A DNA stretch of 27,638 nucleotides from Deinococcus multiflagellatus (GCF_020166415.1 NZ_JAIQXV010000031.1:1-27638); one strand, 5' to 3'. Positions 1 through 9,688 are shown, counted from the first letter of the stretch. Notes: a model not told the origin generated them from the letters alone. Translations and numbers: made by a program.

Positions 1-1095
1 GAGCTCCGGGAGCAGGTTTTCCTGATGGCCTCCGAGGCCTGATTTCGCCATTGCCCCCGCCAGATCAGCCAGACGCTCGACTGTGCAGGGCACAGCGCCC
101 GCTAAGGGAAGGCTTCCCCGCCCACAGGCCAGAACATAACTCTGCACGTCCATCCGCCAGGGCCGCCAGTTGAGCTCGACCTCCCGCATCAGGAACGAGG
201 CGATGCGGAGGCCTCCCACGTCAAGATCGCAACTCAGATAGACGATCGTCGTCGACGGAACCCGCCGCAGCAACGCCGTCACCGCTGTGCCGGGCTGGCC
301 CTGCGTACAGACGAGTGGAAGACGCGGGAACGCCTCATGAAGCGCCTCAAAGACACTCGGATTCTCGACCACGTAAAGCTGGCGCCCAGGGACCTCAACC
401 GACGAGATCCGCAGAACTTCACGGAGCGGGAGGGCCAGGCAGTGACCAGCAGCGGCCCGCAACCAGTCTGTCCCCAGCAGACCCGCACACAGCACCGTGC
501 GGCTTACGCCGTCCCGTTCGGGATGGGGCCACCCCAGATCGTCGAGCGCCGCCCGAAACACCCGGCCAGCGAGACGATCCGTGTCCAGGGCGTGGGCGTC
601 CCCACCCACCTGCGCCGCCAGGACGGGAAAGCTGGGGGCCTCCGGCAAGGCCTGAAGGGCGCGGCTGACCAGGTGAACCACCTCTGCGAGGCTTCCCGAC
701 CGCTTCAACTCGGTTTTCAAGGCCAGTGCTCCTCCCCTCCCTTCACGCAGGAGCGTCTGCCAGTCCGCATGTGGGACTTCATCTATAGCCTCGTCCCATT
801 GCCGACCCATGGCCTCTTTCTCCTGACGCCGAATCTGCACCGGGCCGCCATTCAGCTCTGTCAGGACGTCGACCAGGCCTACCGCATGACGGCTCTTCAA
901 CAACGCCTGATTCAGCACGGCTAGGTCAAGGGTGCGTCCGGGTGATTCACCGGTCAGCCGCGAGAGTGCCAACCACGCTTCAGGCGGCAGTTCAGGTTGG
1001 CTGCGGCGCAGTTCGCCGTCACGCCGGTACCGCTTCAGGGCGGCCTCAAGCACAGGGCGCAGTCCACTGCGGTCAAGATCATCAAGGACACTCAT
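1..1095 (-). CDS. jetD: Wadjet JetD-like nuclease subunit (TIGR02679/DUF2399), 3' end cut by window edge
   Basis: An open minus-strand frame starts at ATG 1095 and runs without a stop to base 1, giving 365 codons of a family usually about 400 aa long. The start overlaps the jetC stop as ATGA. Residues 244-247 read ENPS and are followed by LVCTQGQPG (261-269). Residues 290-292 are D-L-D, then GGLRIA. This E...DxD layout is that of the Toprim-like DUF2399 domain, related to topoisomerase VI A. In studied Wadjet systems JetD is the nuclease that cuts circular plasmid DNA reeled in by the SMC-like complex. The N-terminal half matches the DUF3323-type region only weakly by eye. Family assignment is firm; activity is inferred. 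Confidence 0.88.
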   Translation of the reverse strand, partial: MSVLDDLDRSGLRPVLEAALKRYRRDGELRRSQPELPPEAWLALSRLTGESPGRTLDLAVLNQALLKSRHAVGLVDVLTELNGGPVQIRRQEKEAMGRQWDEAIDEVPHADWQTLLREGRGGALALKTELKRSGSLAEVVHLVSRALQALPEAPSFPVLAAQVGGDAHALDTDRLAGRVFRAALDDLGWPHPERDGVSRTVLCAGLLGTDWLRAAAGHCLALPLREVLRISSVEVPGRQLYVVENPSVFEALHEAFPRLPLVCTQGQPGTAVTALLRRVPSTTIVYLSCDLDVGGLRIASFLMREVELNWRPWRMDVQSYVLACGRGSLPLAGAVPCTVERLADLAGAMAKSGLGGHQENLLPEL

Positions 1096-4000
1096 GCCAG
1101 GGCGCTCTGCTGACCATCATGGGCCTGCGCCCCGTCCCAGATAGAGGCGAGGGTGCCCAGACTGTCCCCTTGGGGTGTACTCACCCGGAGGAGTTGATAC
1201 GTCGCTGCGCCACTCAGGTCTGCCGACAGATCAATCCGGTGTTGGCTCGTCGCGATCCATGAGAGATTTAGGGCCTCCATGATGCGGTACAGCACGCCAA
1301 TGTTCGTCAGGTCCATCCCCGCGAACGCCTCATCCAGACCAAGCAGGCGCGGGGTGCGGGGACCACACTGGTCAAAGCGGGCGGCCAGAGCCGCGAACAG
1401 GAACGTGTACAGCATCGCGCTCCGCTCCCCCCCACTGCGCTGGGCGAAGGTCCTGTCGGTGATCTCACGCCGCCGGTCTAACGTGACACTGAAGAACGTG
1501 AATTGCGTCCACTCCCGGTAGTCCAGCGCCCGCTCAAGAGCCTGCGCGAACGACACGTCAGCCCCGGTCCGCGCCTGCAACGCCTGAATCAATCTGCGAA
1601 CTTCGTCGCGCACCGCCTGCCACCAGGTGGCCGGCTGGTGGGTCGGATCAATCCGGGTGTCGATCAGGGCCGCCAGCTGCGCCACCGGCTCTCCTGGAGG
1701 AGGGGCCACACGCGTCCTCACGTCCAGCTGCTCGGAGTGAAAGGACAGGCCGCGCAGGGTGGTGCGAAGCCGGTCAATCCATGCCGTGGCCAGTCGCTGC
1801 TTCTGGTCGAGTTCTTCGACGAGTTCACGGATCAGTTCGTCGTGAAACACCCGCGCTTCTTCGTCTGACAGGAGCCGCCTGACCCCTTCAAGTTCTGCCG
1901 TGAGGTGCGCCAGAAGGTGGTCGGGCGTGGCCAGCACCCCCTGAATGTGAAAGCGAGGGCCAGCCAACGTTCGGGCTGGGTGATAACTCTCCGGCGTTTC
2001 CAACAGCGGACGGGCGAGATCGAAGGTCGCCCATAGGTGATGCTCCGCGTGCTGAAGTGCATCTTCCGTCGTAGGAACGGACAGGCCTGGTGCCGCCTCG
2101 GGCGCCAGGGCCGGGTGAGCGCTGCAGACTTGGGCCAAGTGCTCCGCCGCCTGCGCCAGGTGAAGTTTTGCCTCATCGGCAGCGGTATTGAGAGCGGGGA
2201 GGCGGCCAGCCACGTTTCGCAGCCGTTCCTCAGCTTCAGTGGTCTCCCTGAGGAGGTCGCGGTCGCGCCGCTCCAGCTCCCGCAATTGCCCACGCAGGGC
2301 CTGCACCTGGCTGCGGAGCTTCGCGGTGTCCAAAGCGTCATGCTGGGCCCGGAGTGCCGTGACCTGAGTCGCCAGGGCGTCACGCTGCGCTTCCAGGGTC
2401 AGGCGTTCTGCTTCCAGCTCGTGAAGATCCTGCTGCCGCTCCTGGAGCTCGTCTGAGCGGGCCGCGATGACCTCGTCCAACCGACGCCCCTCATCCTGAG
2501 CCTGAAGAAAAGCCGACAGGGTTTCGCGTGCCCAGTGGTATTCCCGTTGAGCGGCCTGGAGGGTCTCTGGTCCGGCCACCGCCTGAAGGCCGAGGGGACG
2601 GAACGCCCCATGCAGTTGCTGCTCGGCCGCCTTAACCGCCCCCTGTGCTTCCTTCCAGGCCTGTAACGCCGACTCATGCGTTTCAGACCGCAGCATCAAT
2701 CGTTGAAGCGCCTCGTCCCGGGCCCGCTGCGCCTGTCTCCGGTCACGGGCGACGGCGGGTGCCGCCTGGAGGTCTCGGAGGACACGGTCAAGGTCAGTCA
2801 GGGCCTGGGTCGCTGCCGTCAGCGTCTCCTGGCCAGCCGCCAGAGCAGCGTTCACACGACTGAGTTCTTTTTGTAGGGCGGACAGCTGCTTCTGACGTTC
2901 CTGCTGGCGGGCCTTCTCGCCAAGGAACCGGACGCCTTCATCCGGGTTCCCACCCGCCAGCAGGCCACTGCGCCAACCCTGCCGCGTAATAGCAACAGGC
3001 GCAGGAGCGGCCAATGTGATGGCCAGGCTCCTCAGGATTGCCTGCACGCTCTGCGGAGCGCCGTCCTCTGGCTCCAGCACCGTGCCCAAATGCTCCTCAA
3101 CCGCCTCTCCTGGCGTGAGCAGCCCATCGGCGAGGCCTTGACTGGTCAGAATCTTCAGCGTCGTGCCCTGTGCTTCCTGAGGGACGACCAAAGCCGTGAG
3201 CAGACCAGAGGCCAGCAGCGCGCCCTCCAAGGCGCCGACGTCCGAGGCATCAGCGCGCGGGCGGACCAGTTGGTGGAAGGGGCGCGCTTGGATGCCCTGA
3301 TCTTTCAAGGCCTGGAGAGCCAAGTCCCGGCTGAGAGGCAGCGGCGGCGCCGCGCCCACCTCCTGTTGCAGGGCAGCCTGCCGGTCCTGAAGCTGCAACT
3401 GCTGCGCTGTCAGGTCGCGTACGTGGTCACGGGCTGCTGACTGAGCCTCCTGCGCGCCCAGGATCAACACCTCAGCGTGGCTGGCGAGGTGCTCAAAGGC
3501 CTCGTCCATCTCTGACCCTGCCTCCAGCTCATCTCGATACGCCGTGAGCGCGTTGGGCGGAAATGGAAGCACCGCGGCCTGCTGAGACAAAAATGCTGCC
3601 GTCTCTCGATGCGTGCGGTCCAGGAGATCAGTCTGCTGCGCCAGGGTCACTCGGGCCGCTTCGGCCAGCTCTGCAGCCGCCGTCGCCGTTGCCTGCCGGT
3701 CCGTCAGCCGTCCCGTGTCCCGCTCGAAGGTGCGCAGGGCCGCCTCGGCCACACCAAGCGCCTGCGCGCGCCCGTCCAGAGTGCGGCCAGCCTTCTCAGG
3801 GACCCACCAGGACAGGCGATGAAGGGACGCCTGGAGATTGTTCTGCTGGTCAAGTGCATGCTGCCTCGCCGCATGGGCCTGCTGGAGGTGAGCTTGGTCC
3901 CTCAGCGACCGGTCATGCACCGAGCGGCTGCGGCGGCGGTTCTGGTCCAGCAGGGTTCGGACCTCCACCAAGCGGCGCTCGGTGGTCTTCAGGGCCTGTT

Positions 4001-5156
4001 CCTGACCCCCAATCTGAAGTTCTGTGGCGTCCAGATCGATCCGAATGCCTTCAAGGTCACGGGACGTCGTCTGACCCTGTTCCCGCAAGCCAGTCACTGT
4101 GGCCGTGAGGCGATCACGCTCTGACTGAGCCTCCTCGAGATCGCGGTTTGCCTGCTCGTCTCTGCTCTGGGCCATCCGCAGCCGACCATGAGCACGTCTG
4201 GCCCGCCCGAGCACCAGGGTGAAATTGGCCTCTGCGACACCCCGAACCGCCTGCTCCTGAGCATCCAGGAGCGTGAGGCGCTGGGCATGCCGGTCCAAAC
4301 GCTCAATGCCTTCCGCCAGTTTCTGGGTCACCTGAGGGGCGATCGGCGGCAAGGAGCGGCGCAGCACCTCGGTGATCTTTGACGGCCGCACGTCTCTACC
4401 GAGCTTGGACCCGCGCACCGTGAGCAGCAGGTCGATCATCTCCTGGAATTCACGCTCAGGCACGCCATACAGTCGGCGGCGCACCAGTGCGGCGTACTCC
4501 CCCTGCCCTGAAGCAACCTCCCCCTGGAGACTGCGCACCCGCTCTTTCAAGATCCGCTCGGAAAGAGGCTGGCCCTGTTCCACCAACGCCAGGCCGCCTT
4601 GCTGCACGCGGCCCGGAAGCCAGAAGCCCCACTTCCCCACCGCACCGCTTCCCTCACTGGCACTGAGCCCCAGGCCGATGGTTTCGTACCCACCTGCTGG
4701 TGTACGAAACTCAAGCGCGAGATACGCCCTGCGAGCACTCGCCTCAAATCCCGCGTCTGGACCGCCCAGAAGGTAGTAGCGCAGCTGTCTCAGGGTCCCC
4801 CCAAAGGGATCGAGGCGCGATGGACTGCTGTCACCATCCAAAAGCAGCGTGATGGCGGCGGTCAAGGCTGTGGACTTCCCGGATCCATTGCGCCCGGTCA
4901 GGAACAAGCGGCCACGCACGAATTGGAACACTTGATTGGGGTACAACCAGTAATTGACCAGGATCAGGCGTGTGGGGGTCAGGCTGGATACTGGGCCATC
5001 CAGCAGGTCCTGCACTGCCTTCACGCCGAATAAAGTCACAAGGCGAGAATACTGTCCTGGGCCGCATGCAGTCACTTCCCCGATATCGTTGACCAAGTAA
5101 GGTGATGAGACGCACACTGGGCAATGTTGCGTCCACAGCCGCGTGCCCGAAGACAC
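1092..5156 (-). CDS. jetC: Wadjet JetC-like SMC ATPase (TIGR02680 family)
   Basis: This is a large SMC/MukB-like ATPase, the motor that extrudes DNA loops in Wadjet complexes. In the longest frame (1354 aa) the Walker A motif GRNGSGKS is at residues 88-95 and the family N-terminal motif TPTRLILVNYW at 60-70. Long Gln/Glu/Arg-rich coiled coils follow, with a hinge-like block near the middle. An SGGERSAMLYTF signature and a Walker B LLGLDEAFAGMD lie near the C-terminus. It overlaps jetD by 4 nt. The coordinates are the maximal frame from GTG 5156, but its first 25 or so codons lie inside the inverted repeat of the inserted cassette. They encode LWTQHCPVCVSS, which is not typical of the family. 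The true start is more likely GTG 5075, 5039 or 5024; none has a convincing ribosome site. Confidence 0.9.
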   Translation of the reverse strand: MSSGTRLWTQHCPVCVSSPYLVNDIGEVTACGPGQYSRLVTLFGVKAVQDLLDGPVSSLTPTRLILVNYWLYPNQVFQFVRGRLFLTGRNGSGKSTALTAAITLLLDGDSSPSRLDPFGGTLRQLRYYLLGGPDAGFEASARRAYLALEFRTPAGGYETIGLGLSASEGSGAVGKWGFWLPGRVQQGGLALVEQGQPLSERILKERVRSLQGEVASGQGEYAALVRRRLYGVPEREFQEMIDLLLTVRGSKLGRDVRPSKITEVLRRSLPPIAPQVTQKLAEGIERLDRHAQRLTLLDAQEQAVRGVAEANFTLVLGRARRAHGRLRMAQSRDEQANRDLEEAQSERDRLTATVTGLREQGQTTSRDLEGIRIDLDATELQIGGQEQALKTTERRLVEVRTLLDQNRRRSRSVHDRSLRDQAHLQQAHAARQHALDQQNNLQASLHRLSWWVPEKAGRTLDGRAQALGVAEAALRTFERDTGRLTDRQATATAAAELAEAARVTLAQQTDLLDRTHRETAAFLSQQAAVLPFPPNALTAYRDELEAGSEMDEAFEHLASHAEVLILGAQEAQSAARDHVRDLTAQQLQLQDRQAALQQEVGAAPPLPLSRDLALQALKDQGIQARPFHQLVRPRADASDVGALEGALLASGLLTALVVPQEAQGTTLKILTSQGLADGLLTPGEAVEEHLGTVLEPEDGAPQSVQAILRSLAITLAAPAPVAITRQGWRSGLLAGGNPDEGVRFLGEKARQQERQKQLSALQKELSRVNAALAAGQETLTAATQALTDLDRVLRDLQAAPAVARDRRQAQRARDEALQRLMLRSETHESALQAWKEAQGAVKAAEQQLHGAFRPLGLQAVAGPETLQAAQREYHWARETLSAFLQAQDEGRRLDEVIAARSDELQERQQDLHELEAERLTLEAQRDALATQVTALRAQHDALDTAKLRSQVQALRGQLRELERRDRDLLRETTEAEERLRNVAGRLPALNTAADEAKLHLAQAAEHLAQVCSAHPALAPEAAPGLSVPTTEDALQHAEHHLWATFDLARPLLETPESYHPARTLAGPRFHIQGVLATPDHLLAHLTAELEGVRRLLSDEEARVFHDELIRELVEELDQKQRLATAWIDRLRTTLRGLSFHSEQLDVRTRVAPPPGEPVAQLAALIDTRIDPTHQPATWWQAVRDEVRRLIQALQARTGADVSFAQALERALDYREWTQFTFFSVTLDRRREITDRTFAQRSGGERSAMLYTFLFAALAARFDQCGPRTPRLLGLDEAFAGMDLTNIGVLYRIMEALNLSWIATSQHRIDLSADLSGAATYQLLRVSTPQGDSLGTLASIWDGAQAHDGQQSALA
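5082..5141 (+). repeat. Left copy of about 60-bp imperfect inverted repeat bounding the inserted cassette
   Basis: Reading inward, this stretch matches the reverse complement of 9813-9872 at about 49 of 60 positions. Shared blocks include TATCGTTG, GTGATGAGACGCA and ACTGGGCAATG. The outer end adjoins CTTCCCC (5075-5081), and the right copy is followed by GTTCCCC (9873-9879), a possible 7-bp target duplication with one mismatch. The copy overlaps the nominal 5' end of the jetC frame. Between it and the stop of the cassette gene (5142-5425) I see no gene and no recognisable transposase. A 12-bp direct repeat, GCATGCAGTCAC, occurs at 5064-5075 and 5353-5364. Confidence 0.8.
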
Positions 5157-5425
5157 AGCCCGGATTGCCCATGCCGCTTTCTAGAAGGGGAATCTTTACC
5201 GCTAGCTCCGAGACGAGCTGAGCGTGCTGTAGGCCGACGAAGACTTCGCTGCGCTGGCTCCAGCGCTGGATCAATTCACCGGGAATACGAGACGAGGCGA
5301 ACCTGCTGACCTTCGAGGGCGTCAACTGTCATGGTGGTGCTGGTGCCTTCTGGCATGCAGTCACGGTGCCACCTGCCTGCTCTACGGACAGAGGCACGCA
5401 ACTTCCTGTGGTGTCGGCTGGGTGA

Positions 5426-8400
5426 TTAGCGGATGCTCTCCAGCACCAGTTGCTGAGGGTGCAACTTGAAGTTCAGCCAGACCTGTACAGTCTCCGTCAC
5501 TTCAGGCAAGAGGTGGGTCAGCAGGTGGAACGCGTCGGGCAACCTATCCAACACTGCCTGGGCGAGCGCTAGCGCGTCACGTTCCTCGGCGGCAACATCG
5601 AGTGCTTGGCGGATCCACCGGTCGCGAGTGAGCGGAAGAGGGGCCAAAACGACTGCCATCCGAATCAACCGCGTCAACTGAGCGGCGGCAAACTCATGTT
5701 CGAGGGTTGGATGGGTCGCGTTGCGGATCAACCGACGCGTCATGTGCCCGAAGCGGAGATCCTCCTGCTCCAGTACGGCTTTCATAGTGTCCATGGAGAT
5801 CGGAAGAACGGTCTGTCCCAACACAAGGAAGATCAGGAGGGCCCGCTGCACCTGTTCAGTCGGCCAGCGCCCGGTCATGCCCATCATCAGGGTGAATGCG
5901 GCGCTCGTGGTCAAGGGCGCGCTTTCCATCAAGCTGCTCACCTTGATCATCCAAGGCAGGTCGTCACTCAGCATAGGGACCCGGTGTTGAGAGGCTCCCA
6001 ATGGTGTGCTGAACGTTGCTGCGTTTTCACGGGTGGTAGACGGCGAGCCGCGACCCATTTCGATGACGGGCACGATCCGCGTGTGCTTCCGGACGAACGA
6101 CTGGATACCTCGCAGGAAGTGCAGCCGCCGCTGCGTGACCGCAATGTCCTCCTCGACGAACACGACGCGTCCTCCCTCGTAGTGCATGGATTTGAGGGGG
6201 GCGCGTTTGAGCTCTCGTTCGACCTCCATCACGGCGGCGTTGATGTCGTCCAGCGTCTGGCGGGTCACCAGCACCTGATGGGTTTTCGGGAGCTGGCGCA
6301 GCAGGCGGGCGCGGTTGAGGACCACCAGTGCGCTCGGATCGAGCATGATGGCGGGCGCAGCCACGATGGCCTGCGCCGTATGACGGAAGTCTTGGTTGTC
6401 GAGGTATGTCACCATCTCCATTCGGCTGGCGGTCACGGCTTCCCAGAGGCTGGTGTCTGGTCCGGGTCGCCCGGCACCCAGCACCAGGACCGGGGTCTTC
6501 GCCTCGCGAATCTCCTGGGCCTGCCGTTGAAGGGTGTCATCCTTCTTCACGAGGATGTCCCACAGCCCAGCGGGCAGGACCTCCAGTGGGCCCACAGCGT
6601 AGTGCCGCAGTCGACCCGAGACCGCAAACAGTTCCTGAGAACGCGAAAACACGATCTTTACGGCGTGGACGTACTTAGACAGGATGGCGCTGATCGTCAG
6701 GTCCTCCGCGCCTCCCGCCACCGTGTCGCCGACCCGTCGGCCCAGCAGGGTCTGCGCGAAGGCGTCACCTACAGCGTGTTCACCTTTGCCCAGGTCAGGT
6801 TGAGGATCCCGGGTGAGAATCACCCACCAGCCGTCGGGTCGGCTCGCGGTGCGCAGTTGCACCGCCGTCTCCTCGCGCACCTTGTCAGGGCCCGGTTCGT
6901 CTGGGGCATCGAGCATCTCGTTGAGGAATTCGATGTAGGCGTCCTCATGGGTGCCCCGGCGGTAGGCCTGGTAAGACAACTCGCGTGCCAGTGGCCTGTT
7001 GTTGAGCCGGCGGGCGATCCGGGCAGCGTAGGTGAGAAGATCAGCGGTCACGGCGTGAACCTGGAGTCGATCCAGGTGACGGCGCGCCGCTTGCGGTTGC
7101 CCGATCCGGACGTACAAGTCCGCGAGGGTCAGCAACACATGGGCTTCGCGCGGCCGCTGGCGGAGGAAGGTTTCACCCCGCTGGATCGCCCGCTGGAAAT
7201 CACCCTGCCGGGCGGCGACGAGCATGGCGATGTGGAGGCTGGTGAGGTCGGTGAGATCGCCGCGCGCATCGAGTGCCGCGATGATCTTGTCTGTGGGTTG
7301 GCTGGCGTTGTGGGTAAGGGTCAGGAGGAGGTGCAACCAGCTGCTGGGCAGGTCGTCAAGCGCGAGGGGCTCCAGAATGGCGGTAGCGTCTTCGAAAGCC
7401 TGTTGGGACCCGAGGTACTGGGCGTACAGCAGGCGGACGAAGGGCGCGGTATGGGCGGGCGCAATCTTGAGCGCGTCCTCGTAAGCAAGCCGTGTGGCCG
7501 CGTTGTCTCCGGCAGCCTGCTCGACGTCCGCGCGGATGAGGTGGGTCTGCGTCTCGTTGGGCGCACCGGTCAGGGCCTGTCGGGCCTCAGGAATCTTGCC
7601 CTGCGCCAGCAGGATGCGAACCTGCTCATCCAGGACGCCCGTGGTGGGCTGGCCGAGCTGTGGGGTGAGGACGGCCAGGGCCTCATCCAGGCGGCTGCTG
7701 AGGCGGAGGGCGGCGGCGAGGATGGGGCGACTGTCCGGATACTCCGCAAGGAGGGCGTCCCCACCGATCTGGAGCTCGCGAGCAGCGTCTGCTGGTCGCT
7801 TCAGGCGCAGGTAGGACAGGGCGACGTCCACTCGGATCCCGTGCTCGTCGGGCGAGAGGGCCAGCGCCTGGCGCCCCTGCTCAATGGCCGTTTCTTCCTC
7901 GCCAAGCAGGGAGTGCAGGACCTGCGCGATGTTCAGGGCTTCGGGGGCAAGGGCGCGGTTCTGCCGGGCGTCTTTGAGGGCAGGGAGGATCTCGGCGATT
8001 GTGGTCAGCAGCTGGCGCACCTCGGGTCGGCGCTGCAGGGTCAAGGCCCGTTCTTCCGGCATGACCCCATGCTGCTCGGCCATGAGATCGAGCAGGTCGG
8101 CCTTGGCACTGAGGAGACGCCGGTGCGGATCGTGTTCGTGGGGGCCGCCGTCGAGGCGGGCGAGGACCCGGCGCATGGCGGCTGTGTCCTGCCGGCTGCT
8201 GTAGTGCCGGGCGAGGTTGATCACCGAGGCGTCGTCGTTCGGGGTAAGAGCCGCTTCCAGCGCGTCGAGTTCAGGTGAGGGGCCCTGCTGGGCGGTGGCG
8301 ATGACGTACAGGCTTCGGGCGTCTTCTCGGTCCGGGTGAGCGAGTCGGACGAGGTCGAGGATGCCAGCAGCCCGGGCGGGGTGTCCGTCGATGAGCCATC

Positions 8401-9469
8401 CGAGCCCTTCGGCGATCTGGCTGGCAGGGGTGGTGGGGTCGAGTCGGTACGCCTGGTGGAACAGCGGGGCGGCCTGATGGGGATGTCCTCGTCGGTACCA
8501 GACGTGACCGCGCAGGCGGTGGATGGTGGCCTGCTGTGCGGGCATCAGGCTCGGGGTGGTGGCTTCAAGTTGATGAAGCTGGTCGAGGGCGGCGTCGCCC
8601 GCGCCCGCCTCAACGAGGGATCGGATGGTGTTGAGGGTGCTCTCGGTGGGGTCCGTGCTGAGCACCTGGGGTTCGGTGACGGCGGCAACGGGAGTCGAGG
8701 TGAGGGTGCGCAGCTGGGCGAGAATGTCGGGCGCGAGGGTGATGCCGTTGCTTTGGATATCTTGGAGGGCGGCCAGCACGTTTGCCAGGGTATCCTTAAC
8801 GCCCTGGATGTCGGCGTGCCCTGCGGTGCCCCGGAGTTTGGCGGCTTCGTGCGCGCCACAGAAAGCCTCGACGTAGTCCATGCCGAAGAAGTCCTGCACG
8901 ATCTCTGGACGTTTCTTCAGGCGCGTTTCGATAGCGGACTGGTCCCAGAGGATGGCAGTGATGCCCTTCGCCTGCAAGGCTGGCTCAAGGGTGCTCCAAG
9001 CGGCGGAGGATTTTGTTGAGTCCAGCCGGCAGGAGACAGCCAGGATGAAGGTGTCGGCGAGGTCTTTCGGGAGCGGCAGGCGTCCACCGTCCTCGTCGGT
9101 CATGTTGGGCAGGGCCTTCCCGTCCTTATCAATGTGGAGGAATTGGTTGCCAACCTCTTGGATATCGCTGGGACCGAAGGACTTGTTGCGTTTGGCCTGG
9201 AGTACGACATTCGTGTCTTTACTCTTTCGTTTGCCGATAACATCAATGCCCTGTTGGTCTTCACCTTGTTTGCCGTAGAGGCGGGTGTTCTCGAGTTCGA
9301 ATTCCGATTCAAGGAGACGTAAGGTCAGTCGTTCAAAGTCTTTCCAGTTGTAGTCGTCCCAGGGAAGTTCCTGCAGGTTCTTGCGCAGGGGTGGGCGGAT
9401 GCGACCAACGTGTTCTGGTGGGGTGCGCAGCGCGTCGATACTGAGTGGGTCAGTGGGGTCGCTGGGCAT
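5426..9469 (-). CDS. Mrr-like nuclease / TPR / GreAB-C-like / PIN-like multidomain protein (putative defence effector)
   Basis: The product is 1347 aa from ATG 9469. The open frame continues upstream to 9742, but that part reads like non-coding sequence. Residues 40-110 form an Mrr-type PD-(D/E)xK core: E46, D76 in QGID and Q91-A-K93. Residues about 280-860 are Ala/Leu/Arg-rich helical repeats of TPR type. Residues about 880-945 contain VGDAFAQTLLGRRVGDTVAG, typical of the GreA/GreB C-terminal domain that enters the RNA polymerase secondary channel. A PIN-like RNase domain follows from about 1038, with IMLDPSAL (D1044) and a later LSDDLPW. I infer a cytoplasmic sensor-effector that couples nucleic-acid recognition or transcription to DNA and RNA cleavage. 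I recall TPR-GreAB-C-PIN proteins in conflict-system surveys but cannot verify it; the N-terminal Mrr fusion may be less known. It lies inside the Wadjet operon within inverted repeats. Confidence 0.8.
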   Translation of the reverse strand: MPSDPTDPLSIDALRTPPEHVGRIRPPLRKNLQELPWDDYNWKDFERLTLRLLESEFELENTRLYGKQGEDQQGIDVIGKRKSKDTNVVLQAKRNKSFGPSDIQEVGNQFLHIDKDGKALPNMTDEDGGRLPLPKDLADTFILAVSCRLDSTKSSAAWSTLEPALQAKGITAILWDQSAIETRLKKRPEIVQDFFGMDYVEAFCGAHEAAKLRGTAGHADIQGVKDTLANVLAALQDIQSNGITLAPDILAQLRTLTSTPVAAVTEPQVLSTDPTESTLNTIRSLVEAGAGDAALDQLHQLEATTPSLMPAQQATIHRLRGHVWYRRGHPHQAAPLFHQAYRLDPTTPASQIAEGLGWLIDGHPARAAGILDLVRLAHPDREDARSLYVIATAQQGPSPELDALEAALTPNDDASVINLARHYSSRQDTAAMRRVLARLDGGPHEHDPHRRLLSAKADLLDLMAEQHGVMPEERALTLQRRPEVRQLLTTIAEILPALKDARQNRALAPEALNIAQVLHSLLGEEETAIEQGRQALALSPDEHGIRVDVALSYLRLKRPADAARELQIGGDALLAEYPDSRPILAAALRLSSRLDEALAVLTPQLGQPTTGVLDEQVRILLAQGKIPEARQALTGAPNETQTHLIRADVEQAAGDNAATRLAYEDALKIAPAHTAPFVRLLYAQYLGSQQAFEDATAILEPLALDDLPSSWLHLLLTLTHNASQPTDKIIAALDARGDLTDLTSLHIAMLVAARQGDFQRAIQRGETFLRQRPREAHVLLTLADLYVRIGQPQAARRHLDRLQVHAVTADLLTYAARIARRLNNRPLARELSYQAYRRGTHEDAYIEFLNEMLDAPDEPGPDKVREETAVQLRTASRPDGWWVILTRDPQPDLGKGEHAVGDAFAQTLLGRRVGDTVAGGAEDLTISAILSKYVHAVKIVFSRSQELFAVSGRLRHYAVGPLEVLPAGLWDILVKKDDTLQRQAQEIREAKTPVLVLGAGRPGPDTSLWEAVTASRMEMVTYLDNQDFRHTAQAIVAAPAIMLDPSALVVLNRARLLRQLPKTHQVLVTRQTLDDINAAVMEVERELKRAPLKSMHYEGGRVVFVEEDIAVTQRRLHFLRGIQSFVRKHTRIVPVIEMGRGSPSTTRENAATFSTPLGASQHRVPMLSDDLPWMIKVSSLMESAPLTTSAAFTLMMGMTGRWPTEQVQRALLIFLVLGQTVLPISMDTMKAVLEQEDLRFGHMTRRLIRNATHPTLEHEFAAAQLTRLIRMAVVLAPLPLTRDRWIRQALDVAAEERDALALAQAVLDRLPDAFHLLTHLLPEVTETVQVWLNFKLHPQQLVLESIR

Positions 9470-9475
9470 CGGATC

Positions 9476-9481
9476 AGGATA
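9476..9481 (-). promoter_or_regulatory. Probable -10 box (TATCCT) for a leaderless transcript of the cassette gene
   Basis: On the minus strand TATCCT ends six bases before ATG 9469. This is the spacing expected for leaderless mRNAs, which are common in Deinococcus. No Shine-Dalgarno sequence precedes the ATG and no clear -35 box is visible. If real, it gives the cassette gene its own promoter, independent of the jet operon. Confidence 0.45.
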
Positions 9482-9688
9482 CAGGGGTTGTTTTTCGGGG
9501 TGTGTTCTTGGGCTTCGTTTTGGTCGGCGGTGTGGCTTGTGGTCGTCAGGCCGGAGGTGGCAGGCGGGCAAGAAGAGCTGTGCGGATGGCCGCTCTAGAT
9601 ACCCTTGCCGCCACGCGCCGCACGTTGATGCTCGCCGCAAAATCCATGTCCTGGACACGCAATTTAGCTTCTCTGCGATTCCAGGCGA

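Noticed and set aside
315..924. Plus-strand frames of 117 and 195 codons opposite jetD
   Set aside because: The minus strand carries the conserved ENPS, CTQGQPG and DLDVGGLRIA motifs through the same bases, so these are shadows.
5606..8278. 890-codon open frame on the plus strand
   Set aside because: It lies exactly antisense to the multidomain cassette gene, shows no family motif and is Gly/Arg/Val-rich, as expected for a shadow frame opposite a GC-rich gene.
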